Part shown: positions 50,345 to 58,726 of the stretch, piece after piece | Numbering within the stretch: the first letter of the stretch is position 1 | How the letters are laid out: every line of letters begins with the position of its first letter | Origin: Bradyrhizobium agreste | GTDB lineage: Bacteria; Pseudomonadota; Alphaproteobacteria; Rhizobiales; Xanthobacteraceae | Length of the DNA stretch: 64,000 bases | Reading direction: 5' to 3' | NCBI RefSeq assembly: GCF_016031625.1 | Contig: NZ_JACCHP010000029.1 | Location: forward strand, 1 to 64,000 | Program-made: the position numbers and the translations under genes | The notes under the pieces: model-generated | What the model saw: only the letters and a program-made list of their open reading frames with translations | Told to the model about the DNA's origin: nothing | Database searches by the model: none

Positions 50345-51618
50345 CAGCGATCCTCCCGGATCGCCATGGCGACCAGGTTGAGCATGATCACCGGCCAGAT
50401 CTTCAGCATCGGTCCCAGCGGATCGGCCCATAGCCGCGGCACCAGCGCCGTGCCGATCACGGCGTAGGTGAGCGAGATGATCAATGCTGCCCAGAGCCCG
50501 TAACGGCTTAGAGGCCGCCAGAGAATGGCAAGCCCGATGACGATGTCGGCGAGCGCGCCTGCGGTGACGGTGAGCGCCGCGACGTTCCCCTGCAGCCCGC
50601 CTTCTAGCAGCAACGACATGCCGATGTCCCAGCCCGCGCTCAGCGAGATGATGCCTGTAGCGATCCAGAACAGGCCGAAGACGCCGAAGATCAGCGGCTT
50701 GAGCGCATACAGCCGTGCAAACCAGCGCTCCTGCACCGAGGCAGGCTCGCGCGCGAGCGCGGCTTCGAGATCGCGCGGTGGAGTGCCGGTCAACCGACGC
50801 CAGGGCTCGGGATCGCCGGTCGCACCGCGGCGCATTTCCGCCTGTGCCGTCGTGTTGATGGGCGTTCGCCATCCCAGCGTCTGCGCAACGTCTCCCGCGC
50901 GGTAAGCAACCGAAGCCACCCAGGATGGCAGCTGCAGGCGGTACGCCGGCCTCCAGCGCAGCCAGGCCCGAAACAGCGCGACCGCGTCGCTGAAGGCGAT
51001 TGGCCGTGGGCCGGCCAGATCGATGGCGATGCGGGAAGGCGCGCCCGGCTGCAGGAAGAACAGCACGGTCTCAACGACCTCGTCGAGATGCACCGGTTGA
51101 ATTGCGGCCGTGTCCGGCATGACCGGCAGAACCGGCAGCGCCGCCAGCCCTCGCAACAGCGCGCTGCCGCCATAGGCGGCGCGGCCGATCACGACGGAGG
51201 GTCGCAGGATGACCCAATCGAGGTCGCGCGCCATCAAGGCGGCTTCGCCCTCCCGCTTGGTACGAGAAAAATCGCTGGGGGCATCGACATTGCTGCCGAT
51301 CGCCGAGAACAGGACGACGCGGCGGACGCCTGCGCTTTCGCAGGCGCTGTAGAGTGCCGCGCTGCCGGCGACATGAACCCCGTGCAGATCCCGTCCCTGG
51401 AGCGCTCCGGCCAGGTTGATCACCGCATCGACGCCCGCAAGGATGCCCTTCCATTGCGAGGGATCGGTTGTGCGGGTGACGTCGAGGCTGATGTGGCGCC
51501 GATCGCGATCTGCAGCCGGGTGGCGCGACACCGATAGACATTCGTAGCCTTCGGCCGACAGCCTGGCGTGGATCGCCGAGCCGAGAAATCCTGTACCGCC
51601 AACGAGGAGAATTCGCAT
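50344..51618 (-). CDS. SDR-type nucleotide-sugar epimerase-like protein fused to a DoxX-like membrane domain
   Basis: Product of 424 residues. Residues 1-270 form an atypical SDR/NmrA-like NAD(P)-binding fold starting MRILLVGGTGFLGSAIHARL, with VVLFSAIGSN and SRTKREGE-like active-site region. Residues 300-420 form a DoxX-like membrane domain with four helices. The fusion and the overlapping DUF2269 gene suggest a membrane-attached redox or stress function. It is divergent from a LuxR-type regulator and the two share 171 bp of regulatory DNA. Confidence 0.8.
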   Translation of the reverse strand: MRILLVGGTGFLGSAIHARLSAEGYECLSVSRHPAADRDRRHISLDVTRTTDPSQWKGILAGVDAVINLAGALQGRDLHGVHVAGSAALYSACESAGVRRVVLFSAIGSNVDAPSDFSRTKREGEAALMARDLDWVILRPSVVIGRAAYGGSALLRGLAALPVLPVMPDTAAIQPVHLDEVVETVLFFLQPGAPSRIAIDLAGPRPIAFSDAVALFRAWLRWRPAYRLQLPSWVASVAYRAGDVAQTLGWRTPINTTAQAEMRRGATGDPEPWRRLTGTPPRDLEAALAREPASVQERWFARLYALKPLIFGVFGLFWIATGIISLSAGWDIGMSLLLEGGLQGNVAALTVTAGALADIVIGLAILWRPLSRYGLWAALIISLTYAVIGTALVPRLWADPLGPMLKIWPVIMLNLVAMAIREDR

Positions 51619-51789
51619 GACTGCTCCTTCGATCGGCTACCGAATGCCGATAACGGCTGATCTCATCGGACGAACAAAGCGGGGCCACGGCGCTTGTTCC
51701 TCCAGGCGGAACCGATTGGCCTGGCGAACCCGACCGCGCTGCTGCTACAAATCGGCACAAAGCCACAAGAAAGCGACCGGGAGAGAGCG

Positions 51790-52605
51790 ATGCGGCCCAA
51801 CGGGACAGATTCAGGCTTTGCGGCCGGCGATGTCACGCCCGCGGTGCTTGCGATCGGCCGCTCCGATTTTCCCGATGTCCTCATCGACACGTTGCGGCGG
51901 CAGGCCGATGTCGGCCATTGCATGGTGTTCGCGTTGAGCCGGGCCGGCGCGGCGAGCTGTCTGCTCGATGCCGGCAACATCCCGATCGGCGGCGATCTCG
52001 GCGCCGCCTATGCCGGCCAGTTTCACGAAACCGATCCCAACCGCGATGCGCTGTTCGAAGGCGAGGGCGGCGCGCCGATCATGCTGCCTCACTTCGCGCC
52101 GCGCATGTACGGCGCGCGCTACCGCAAGATCTTCTTCCAGGATTCCGGCATCGTCGACAAATGTGCGACCGCGATCTGGAACGGTGACATCTGCTTCTAC
52201 GTCAACTTCTATCGGATCGCCGCGCAGGGCCGCTTCAGCGCCGCGCAGCGCGAGCGGCTCGGGACGATCGCGCCGGCGATCGCAGCCAGCGTCGCGCGCC
52301 ATTTCCAGGAGAAGCCGACGCCCGATCTTGCGACCCTGTTCGCGACGCGCGCGCCGCTTTCCACGCTCACCCCGCGCGAGCAGGAGGTCTGCCGCCGTAT
52401 TCTCGCAGGCTTCAGCTCAGAGGCGATCTCGCAAGCGCTCGGCATCAGCCTGCATTCGACCCTGACCTACCGCAAGCGCGCCTATGAGCGGCTCGGCATC
52501 TCCTCGCAGAGCGAGTTATTTGCGATCGTGCTGCGGCTGCTGGCCGGTCCGCGGCCTGAACTAGGTGGCTCCAAGTCCGCGATCTCTGTGTCCATCCAAT
52601 TTTAG
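51790..52605 (+). CDS. LuxR-type transcriptional regulator
   Basis: Product of 271 residues. The C-terminal HTH is LTPREQEVCRRILAGFSSEA and then ISLHSTLTYRKRAYERLGIS. The N-terminal 200 residues contain no receiver Asp pattern and no recognisable autoinducer-binding domain, so the signal is unknown. ATG 51790 with GGGAGAGAG upstream is preferred. It is divergent from the SDR-DoxX gene and probably regulates it. The second LuxR-type protein of the window is at 54394. Confidence 0.8.
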   Translation: MRPNGTDSGFAAGDVTPAVLAIGRSDFPDVLIDTLRRQADVGHCMVFALSRAGAASCLLDAGNIPIGGDLGAAYAGQFHETDPNRDALFEGEGGAPIMLPHFAPRMYGARYRKIFFQDSGIVDKCATAIWNGDICFYVNFYRIAAQGRFSAAQRERLGTIAPAIAASVARHFQEKPTPDLATLFATRAPLSTLTPREQEVCRRILAGFSSEAISQALGISLHSTLTYRKRAYERLGISSQSELFAIVLRLLAGPRPELGGSKSAISVSIQF

Positions 52606-52688
52606 CATTTGGTCGGATCTCTAGTTGAAGCATTTGGCCTATCATCCGATGCGATTGCCGCGCGCAGGGTCGATCCGAGGTTGAGAAC

Positions 52689-52856
52689 ATGCCAGACTGG
52701 CTTCTCGCACTTATCTGTCTGATCGCCCTGCTGGGATTCATTGGCTATGCCTTTTTCCAGGGCATGAGGGTCCCGCCGGATCGAAACAATGCGAACTTTG
52801 GACCCAGCCAGAATGACGGTTGGTCCGGCGGCTCCGACGGTCATTCCGGAAGTTAG
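52689..52856 (+). CDS. Small single-pass membrane protein
   Basis: Product of 55 residues: a short N terminus, one hydrophobic helix (LLALICLIALLGFIGYAFF), a Pro-Asp-Asn linker and a Gly/Ser/Asp-rich tail (GWSGGSDGHSGS). The ATG has GAGGTTGAG upstream. It is short but has consistent start, membrane segment and low-complexity tail. Function unknown. Confidence 0.55.
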   Translation: MPDWLLALICLIALLGFIGYAFFQGMRVPPDRNNANFGPSQNDGWSGGSDGHSGS

Positions 52857-53115
52857 CCAGGATACCGCCTGCCCCCGGTCGACGTCCGCGAAGGCGCGAC
52901 GGAGGTCGCCCTTGCGCAGATACGCTATCGCGCGGCTGCTGTAGGCGGCGTGGTCGTTAGCATGCAGTCGCCGCAACGTGGTTAGTCGTTTCTTTGCGAG
53001 ATGCCTTGGCCACGATGAAGCGCGCCGCCATGACGAGGTGGCAGTGGCAGCGCCATGGAATTCGTTGCAATTGTCTGGATTGGGTCGGAAGCCGGGGTCG
53101 GCTTTTCGCTCTGGA
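52857..53115 (-). pseudogene. Possible remnant of a tetratricopeptide-repeat protein gene
   Basis: On the minus strand, around 52870-52995, the frame reads AYSSRAIAYLRKGDLRRAFA followed by DVDRGQAV, which fits one TPR unit (A-Y-x-x-R-x-x-A-Y-x-x-K-G-D). Neither a start nor a stop in keeping with a whole gene is found, and the same open frame runs antisense over the genes at 52689 and 53166. It is likely a decayed fragment. Other interpretations of this 260-bp stretch are open. Confidence 0.3.
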
Positions 53116-53165
53116 ACGTTCGGGCGCGGACCCCCCTTAGCGGAAATTAACGTTGCGCGGCCAAT

Positions 53166-53582
53166 ATGCTCGACATGCATTCCGAATGGCGTCGTCAACT
53201 GCCCTATTTGGTTCACACCAACAGAGAGCTCGGCCTGATGCTCCGGGGTACCAAGCCCCTCGCATATTTCGCGGATTTCGTTGGCCGTGAACCAGATATC
53301 TGTATTCGGTATTGGCGCATGTTCGACCGGCATGTCGCTGAAGGCCGCCTGACAAAACGCGAGTTGATCGAGCCATGTCCCGAGTCGCCACGACTCGAAT
53401 ATCGGATGCTGTTCTACACATTGCCCGGTCACGAGTGGCGGATCGATGCCATGCTTGCGCTGCTGAACGAACCCGGAGTTTGGTCCTATGATCGCGAACG
53501 GCGCTTCGGCGAATTGCTTGGTTACGAGACTTGGCAGATCGACCATTGGCTGACGCATGGTCGCTCGCTGGCGAACGCTTAG
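53166..53582 (+). CDS. Conserved hypothetical protein
   Basis: Product of 138 residues beginning MLDMHSEWRRQLPYLVHTNR. It is acidic, hydrophilic and contains many aromatic residues (YFADFVGREPDICIRYWRMF, LGYETWQIDHWL). No domain is recognised. Either ATG 53166 or 53175 could be used. GC and codon use are slightly lower than in the neighbours, suggesting accessory origin. Confidence 0.6.
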   Translation: MLDMHSEWRRQLPYLVHTNRELGLMLRGTKPLAYFADFVGREPDICIRYWRMFDRHVAEGRLTKRELIEPCPESPRLEYRMLFYTLPGHEWRIDAMLALLNEPGVWSYDRERRFGELLGYETWQIDHWLTHGRSLANA

Positions 53583-53623
53583 TCTGCGGTACCTATCGCG
53601 AGCCTATCCGCGGGTTTGCTCCG

Positions 53624-53768
53624 CCTCTCCCGCTTGCGGGAGAGGCCGACGCGCTCGCAGAGCGCGGCGGGTGAGGGCTCTCGCCGCGCAGGGAAATCTT
53701 CTGCAATCCTCAACAATCCCGACGCGGAAACACCCTCTCCCCAACCCTCCCCCGCAAGCGGGGGAGGG
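53624..53768. repeat. Hairpin pair repeat (CCTCTCCCGCTTGCGGGAGAGG)
   Basis: Two hairpins, CCTCTCCCGcttgCGGGAGAGG at 53624-53645 and CCCTCCCCCgcaaGCGGGGGAGGG-like at 53745-53768, with inverted relationship and about 100 bp of linker. The class resembles the repeat at 6256-6408. Between 53583 and 53899 no coding sequence is supported. Confidence 0.75.
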
Positions 53769-53899
53769 AGCCCAGTGCCGATGCCGCCGCACCGTGCGCA
53801 CCATATGCGATTGCCCTGCCGAGTGAGGGGGGCGCCCTGCGAATGCCCGCGGTTGCCGCACACACTGGCACCCCTGCAGCGCTCGGATGAGCGGCCTTG

Positions 53900-54103
53900 C
53901 TATGCGGAAAGCCGCGACCGGTAGGGCGCGTTGAGCAGCAGCATGAACAACGCTCGTTCCGCCCGGTACTTTGCGGCCGCTCGGCTGGATTCCCGGCCCT
54001 GCATCACCACTGCGCCCTCGATGGTGCAGACGCTCCAGCTCCACGTCCTGCGCCTGCGCGGCGCCAGGGTCACCTCGAAAATCGGAAATTCCGGTCCCGC
54101 CAT
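53900..54103 (-). CDS. Small conserved hypothetical protein
   Basis: Product of 67 residues from ATG 54103. The central TWSWSVCTIEGAVVMQGRES and the C-terminal AAKYRAERALFMLLLNAPYR look like a genuine globular small protein rather than a random frame. The longer frame to 54361 translates a chromosomal repeat and is rejected. No function. It lies in an accessory stretch between repeats. Confidence 0.55.
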   Translation of the reverse strand: MAGPEFPIFEVTLAPRRRRTWSWSVCTIEGAVVMQGRESSRAAAKYRAERALFMLLLNAPYRSRLSA

Positions 54104-54259
54104 CGCCGCCGCTTCTCGCCAGACATCCAATTTGGGCCGAGTTGAACCCGGAGCGCCGGCCTGTGTCTTCACCCATTTGGGTGAAGCGGAGCTTTCGCCC
54201 GCCCGGGGCAGGGTTGTTGCATTTGAGATGTGGCTATGGGCACCAACTGTCTCCACAGC

Positions 54260-54343
54260 GTCATGGCCGGGCTCGTCCCGGCCATCCACGCCTTTCCACC
54301 CAATACAAAGGACGTGGATGCCCGGGACAAGCCCGGGCATGAC
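54260..54343. repeat. Palindromic repeat, GTCATGGCCGGGCTTG family, copy 1
   Basis: GTCATGGCCGGGCTCGTCCC at the left and complementary GGGACAAGCCCGGGCATGAC at the right, with nested GGCCATCCACG / CGTGGATGCC arms. Copy 2 is at 61277-61360. A related form is at 5566. Confidence 0.85.
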
Positions 54344-54393
54344 GGCCTCTGCAAAATTCAAACGCGATTATCCCGCCCTGCCGGGGGGCAGCC

Positions 54394-55506
54394 TCAGTCT
54401 CTCAGCGGCAATTTGGGGATCGCGCCGAAGAGCGCAGCTGCGCTCTTCTGGTTACGCGTTCCCGTCTTGGCGAGGACGGCCTTGACCTGCGTGCGGATCG
54501 TTTCGCGACTGAGTCCGTGATGCGCCGCGATGTCGCCGATCGTCTGTCCTTGCGCGATTCCGCGCGCAACGCGCGCCTCGCTGGGGGTGAGATCGAACAG
54601 GCCGCGAATGAGGGCGAGGCTCGGAGCCTGCGAGGCGGTGACTGGCGTTGCGATGAGGAGGCCAACTGCCCCGTCGAACAGATCGCGCGCTTCGCCCGGC
54701 ATCGAAACCAGATGAAGGACCACGCGATCGAGATCGCTGGTGCGGCGCGCGGCAAAGGAGCACACGGCCTTTTCCGGAGCATCGAGTTGAGCAAGGCCGG
54801 CGCGCAGCAGGGTGTCGGCCGCGCGGTCCTTGATGGCGATCCGGTCCTTCGGCAGCCATTGCAGAACATCGGTCATGTCTTCGATCAAGGCGTTCGCGGC
54901 CAGCACACGCCCCGAGCGCGTGATCGCGAGCGCCGGCAAGCCGACCAGGGACAACGCCTCGGTTGCCGCCCGCATCCGGGTGAGCCGCCAGCGCGTCGAC
55001 AGCAGAGCCGCCCGCGCGAGATGGGGACGAAAGCGGTCGAGAAAATCGAGGTCCTGCCGCGAAAATGCGGGGCGGCCGGCCAGTCTTTCCATATGGAAGA
55101 CGATGATCTCACCGGACGGGCTGCGGACCGCCGTCGCGCAAGCGTGCTCGAAGCCCCACTTCTTGTTCCATTCCACCCGATATGGATCGCGCTCCCATTC
55201 CTCCGGCGTAAACACCTCCTGCTCGCCGACGAAGCCGGGATGATCAAGCGCCAGGAGTCTCGGCGTCGTCTCCGTCCGGCTGGAGAGGTCGCTATTCAGG
55301 AACGCCGAGAAGGCCTCGCGGATCGAGGGCGACGTCACGACACCATTCCAGACTCCGGACCATTGATCGGAGTCCGTGGTGATCATGACCATGCCATGCG
55401 CGCCTGCGGCATGGGCGATTTGCTCCAGAACATCCGGCCAGAGCTCTGGAAGCGTCGCTGCCTCGTGGATGCGGTCCACGATCTGCTCGAAATCGATGCC
55501 CGTCAT
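54394..55506 (-). CDS. LuxR-type transcriptional regulator with long N-terminal sensory region
   Basis: Product of 370 residues. The C-terminal HTH is LTPSEARVARGIAQGQTIGD followed by LSRETIRTQVKAVLAKTGTR. The N-terminal 300 residues have no recognised autoinducer-binding or receiver domain; a PAS-like segment near SLVGLPALAITRSGRVLAAN is possible. ATG 55506 (MTGIDFEQIVDRIHEAATLP) is preferred to 55593. It is divergent from the P450 gene and shares with it a 327-bp region containing the palindrome at 55677-55694. Confidence 0.8.
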   Translation of the reverse strand: MTGIDFEQIVDRIHEAATLPELWPDVLEQIAHAAGAHGMVMITTDSDQWSGVWNGVVTSPSIREAFSAFLNSDLSSRTETTPRLLALDHPGFVGEQEVFTPEEWERDPYRVEWNKKWGFEHACATAVRSPSGEIIVFHMERLAGRPAFSRQDLDFLDRFRPHLARAALLSTRWRLTRMRAATEALSLVGLPALAITRSGRVLAANALIEDMTDVLQWLPKDRIAIKDRAADTLLRAGLAQLDAPEKAVCSFAARRTSDLDRVVLHLVSMPGEARDLFDGAVGLLIATPVTASQAPSLALIRGLFDLTPSEARVARGIAQGQTIGDIAAHHGLSRETIRTQVKAVLAKTGTRNQKSAAALFGAIPKLPLRD

Positions 55507-55676
55507 TGTCCCCGGTAGCCCATCCGGCTCGCAGAGGCACGGTATGCACGCCCACTCGAGCCCTGTGCTTCTCGTCCACGCCATTGATAGCAACGCCCTT
55601 CGGGGGAACTCAATTGCAACTTTTTCCCGAATTCATCGGGTGAACGCATGCCAGGCGTCGCACTCACATTATAACT

Positions 55677-55694
55677 ACCTGAAAGTTCTCAGGT
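55677..55694. promoter_or_regulatory. Lux-box-like palindrome between LuxR-type gene and P450
   Basis: ACCTGAAAGTTCTCAGGT is a perfect 6-bp inverted repeat (ACCTGA / TCAGGT) with 6-bp spacer, 18 bp in total. Classical lux boxes begin ACCTG and end CAGGT over 20 bp. It lies 140 bp upstream of the P450 and 171 bp upstream of the LuxR-type gene, in the region shared by both promoters. Apart from this palindrome, 55507-55833 shows no gene. Confidence 0.55.
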
Positions 55695-55833
55695 TTATCG
55701 TGCCGGCGGCCTGTGCTCCTGAAGGCGTCCCCGAAACGCCCGTCCCAATCGTTGGGGACAGACGCCGGCTTGCGAAGGCGTTAGCCTTTGCATCGAGAGC
55801 CTTGGCATCGAGGAGACGACAAGGGAGGGAAGC

Positions 55834-57000
55834 TTGAGCACCGCGCCGCGCATCGACATCGACCCGGCCGCCTTCTGGGCCGATCCCTATCCGATGCTCG
55901 CCAAAATGCGGAAAGAGGCGCCGATCGCGTTCGTGCCGCAGCTCGGCTCGACGCTGCTGACGAGCCGCGACGACATCTCCATCTCCGAGAAGCAGATCGA
56001 CGTGTTCTCCTCGCACCAGCCGGCCGGCCTGATGAACCGGCTGATGGGCCACAACATGATGCGCAAGGACGGCGAGGCGCATCTCGTCGAGCGCCGCGCG
56101 ATGTTTCCGACGATCTCGCCGAAGACGGTGAAGGCGCATTGGACGGCGCAGTTCCAAGCCCATGCGGATCGCATTATCGCTTCGCTTGAACCTGGCCGGA
56201 TCGATCTCATGCGCGACTTCGCGCTGCCGTTCTCCGGCGAATGCCTGAAGTCGATCACCGGCCTCACCAATATCGGCTTTCAGGACATGGATGCGTGGTC
56301 GCAAGGCATGATCGAGGGCATCGCCAATTATGCCGGCGATCCCGCGGTCGAGGCGCGCTGCCATGCGGCTACCGCGGGCATCGACGCCGCGATCGACGAC
56401 ATGCTGCCGGTGATGCGCAAGCATCCCGACCAGAGCATCTTGGGCGTGCTGCTCGCCTCGGGCATGCCGATGGAGAGCGTGCGCGCCAACGTCAAGCTTG
56501 CGATATCAGGCGGCCAGAACGAGCCGCGCAAGGCGATCGCCGGCACGGTCTGGGCGCTGCTGACCCATCCCGACCAGCTCGATCTGGTCCTGCGCGGCGA
56601 GGTGTCCTGGCTGCAGGCCTTCGAGGAATATGCCCGCTGGATCTCGCCGATCGGCATGTCGCCGCGCCGCATCGCCAAGCCCTGGACCATTCGCGATGTG
56701 TCGTTCGAACGCGACGAACGCGTGTTCCTGATGTTCGGCTCCGCCAACCGCGACGAGAAGCACTTCGAGCGCGCCGATGCGTTCGACGTGCGGCGCGACA
56801 CCACCAAGAGCGTCGCCTTCGGCGCCGGCCCGCATTTCTGCGCCGGCGCCTTCGCCTCGCGCGCCATGATCGCCGACGTCGCCCTGCCGACCCTGTTTGC
56901 GCGCGCCTCGCGCATCGAGCTCGCCGACGACGAAGAGGTGCGGATCGGCGGCTGGGCCTTTCGCGGGCTGCAGAATCTGCCGGTGAGGTGGGAGCGATAG
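55834..57000 (+). CDS. Cytochrome P450
   Basis: Product of 388 residues starting at TTG 55834 with GGGAGGGAAGC before it. Heme binding is secure: FGAGPHFCAGAFASR with C336. The K-helix ExxR is E265-Y-A-R268. The I-helix reads ISGGQNEPRKAIAG at about 225-238, where the usual (A/G)Gx(D/E)TT has lost the acid-alcohol Thr pair. This variant, with Asn-Glu-Pro, is unusual and may mean a different oxygen-activation mode or substrate. No ferredoxin gene is adjacent. Confidence 0.88.
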   Translation: MSTAPRIDIDPAAFWADPYPMLAKMRKEAPIAFVPQLGSTLLTSRDDISISEKQIDVFSSHQPAGLMNRLMGHNMMRKDGEAHLVERRAMFPTISPKTVKAHWTAQFQAHADRIIASLEPGRIDLMRDFALPFSGECLKSITGLTNIGFQDMDAWSQGMIEGIANYAGDPAVEARCHAATAGIDAAIDDMLPVMRKHPDQSILGVLLASGMPMESVRANVKLAISGGQNEPRKAIAGTVWALLTHPDQLDLVLRGEVSWLQAFEEYARWISPIGMSPRRIAKPWTIRDVSFERDERVFLMFGSANRDEKHFERADAFDVRRDTTKSVAFGAGPHFCAGAFASRAMIADVALPTLFARASRIELADDEEVRIGGWAFRGLQNLPVRWER

Positions 57001-57031
57001 GCCGGTGAGGGCCTCTGACCCCAACGCTGCC

Positions 57032-57150
57032 ATGATGCCATTCTGCCCCTGTTCTGCCCGACGAGTCAAACGCACTTCGGATAATACGTAAGTCTTTGTT
57101 TTCGCACGCCCCGCTACTGTGCATGGGGTTGTTTTGCGACTTTTCATGTT
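57032..57150 (+). repeat. Dispersed 120-bp intergenic element, copy 2
   Basis: Starts ATGATGCCATTCTGCCCCTG, continues TTCTGCCCGACGAGTCAAA and has GCTACTGTGCATGGGGTTG near its right end, in the order and orientation of copy 1 (14929-15050). It lies 32 bp after the P450 stop codon. The central 35-40 bp differ strongly from copy 1. From 57151 to 57465 no gene was recognised; this stretch should hold the promoter of the sulfonate genes. Confidence 0.7.
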
Positions 57151-57465
57151 CCGGCGGTCCAGGGCTCGACCAAATCCGTGCGCCTCTCACATTCGCGTGC
57201 AGAAAAATTCCATCCTCATTCGCCTCGCCGCTTGAAAGATTGATCGCGCGCGCAGCACGCACCGCAGTGCGCGCATCGCTATTTTCCCAGACGTCTCGAC
57301 AGCTCCGATGACGCGCACCATCATTCCGCAAGCGTGAATGGAGCGTGGAATGCAGCGTCGAGACTTTCGGAAACCGTCGAAGCCGATTCAAATCCGCGAC
57401 ATCGTCTGGCGCAACCCGGCAGCCTGACCGTGCCGACCGATCTTCCCGTCCACAAAGGTTCGAAG

Positions 57466-57552
57466 ATGAAGCGCATCGTTCAACGCGTGATCGCAGCCAT
57501 CGTGCTGTCGATCGGCATCGTCGCCGCCGCGGTCGGCACGACTTACGGCTAG
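57466..57552 (+). CDS. 28-residue peptide preceding the sulfonate operon
   Basis: Starts ATG at 57466 with AAAGGTT upstream and ends TAG 57550-57552, 10 bp before ssuD. The peptide [20 protein letters not shown] plus AAVGTTYG is one positively charged N terminus and one hydrophobic helix. It might be a small membrane protein or a leader peptide that couples translation to ssuD. It lacks Cys, Met-rich or other sulfur-related runs. Confidence 0.45.
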   Translation: MKRIVQRVIAAIVLSIGIVAAAVGTTYG

Positions 57553-57562
57553 GGGCACATCG

Positions 57563-58726
57563 ATGAGCCAATCCAACGCCAACATCCTCTGGTTCCTGCC
57601 GACCCACGGCGATGGTCGCTATCTCGGCACCGGCATCGGCGGCCGCGAGGTCAACTTCAACTATCTGCGCCAGATCGCGCAGGCCGCCGATCAGCTCGGC
57701 TATTTCGGCGTGCTGTTGCCGACCGGGCGGTCCTGCGAGGATTCCTGGATCGTTGCTTCCTCGGTCGCGCCGTTCACCGAGCGGCTGCACTATCTCGTCG
57801 CCGTTCGTCCCGGCCTGCAATCGCCGAGCGTCGCCGCGCGCATGACCGCGACTCTCGATCGCATCTCGAACGGCCGACTGCTCGTCAACGTCGTCACCGG
57901 CGGCGATCCCGTCGAGAACAAGGGCGACGGCGTCTTCCTCGGCCATGACGAGCGCTACGAGGTCACCCGCGAGTTCCTGAACGTCTACAGCGATCTGCTC
58001 GCCGGCAAGACGGTGGACGCCGAGGGCAAGCACATCCGCATCGAGAGCGGCAAGCTGCTGTTTCCCCCGGTGCAGTCGCCGCGCCCGCCGCTCTATTTCG
58101 GCGGCTCCTCCGATGCCGGCATCGACGTCGCGGTCGACACCGTCGACAAATATCTGACCTGGGGCGAGCCGCCGGCGCTCGTTGCCGAGAAGATCGCCAA
58201 GGTGAGGAAGGTCGCCAGCGCTCGTGGCCGAAAACTCTCCTTCGGCATCCGTCTACACGTCATCGTCCGCGAGACCAACGAAGAGGCCTGGCGCGCCGCG
58301 AACGAGCTGATCAGTCACGTCAGCGATGACACCATCGCACTGGCGCAGAAGAACTTTGCCCGCATGGATTCCGTCGGCCAGCAGCGCATGGCGCAGCTGC
58401 ATGGCGGCAAGCGCGACAAGCTCGAGATCGCGCCGAACCTGTGGGCTGGTGTCGGCCTCGTGCGCGGCGGCGCCGGCACTGCGCTGGTCGGCGACGCCCA
58501 GACGGTGGCGGCCCGCATCAAGGAATATCAGGATCTCGGCATCGATACCTTCATCATGTCGGGCTACCCGCATCTGGAGGAAGCCTATCGGTTCGCCGAG
58601 CTGGTGTTCCCGCTGCTCGCGCTGGAGCAGCCGAGCAACGTCACAAGGCTGCATTTCAACGGTGGTCCCTTCGGCGAGACGGTCGGCAGCGATTTCCGTC
58701 CGCAGCATCGGGTGTCGCAGTCATGA
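57563..58726 (+). CDS. ssuD: FMNH2-dependent alkanesulfonate monooxygenase
   Basis: Product of 387 residues of the bacterial luciferase-like family. [17 protein letters not shown] and [20 protein letters not shown] are typical of SsuD, which releases sulfite from alkanesulfonates using reduced FMN, and the later GGSSDAG and HVSDDT segments also agree. The gene overlaps the permease start (ATGA). The flavin reductase it needs is probably the gene at 60420. Confidence 0.9.
   Translation: MSQSNANILWFLPTHGDGRYLGTGIGGREVNFNYLRQIAQAADQLGYFGVLLPTGRSCEDSWIVASSVAPFTERLHYLVAVRPGLQSPSVAARMTATLDRISNGRLLVNVVTGGDPVENKGDGVFLGHDERYEVTREFLNVYSDLLAGKTVDAEGKHIRIESGKLLFPPVQSPRPPLYFGGSSDAGIDVAVDTVDKYLTWGEPPALVAEKIAKVRKVASARGRKLSFGIRLHVIVRETNEEAWRAANELISHVSDDTIALAQKNFARMDSVGQQRMAQLHGGKRDKLEIAPNLWAGVGLVRGGAGTALVGDAQTVAARIKEYQDLGIDTFIMSGYPHLEEAYRFAELVFPLLALEQPSNVTRLHFNGGPFGETVGSDFRPQHRVSQS

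Noticed and set aside
52602-53558. 318-codon minus-strand ORF as a complete gene
   Set aside because: Only a short TPR-like part is credible; the rest is antisense to the genes at 52689 and 53166 and lacks any pattern.
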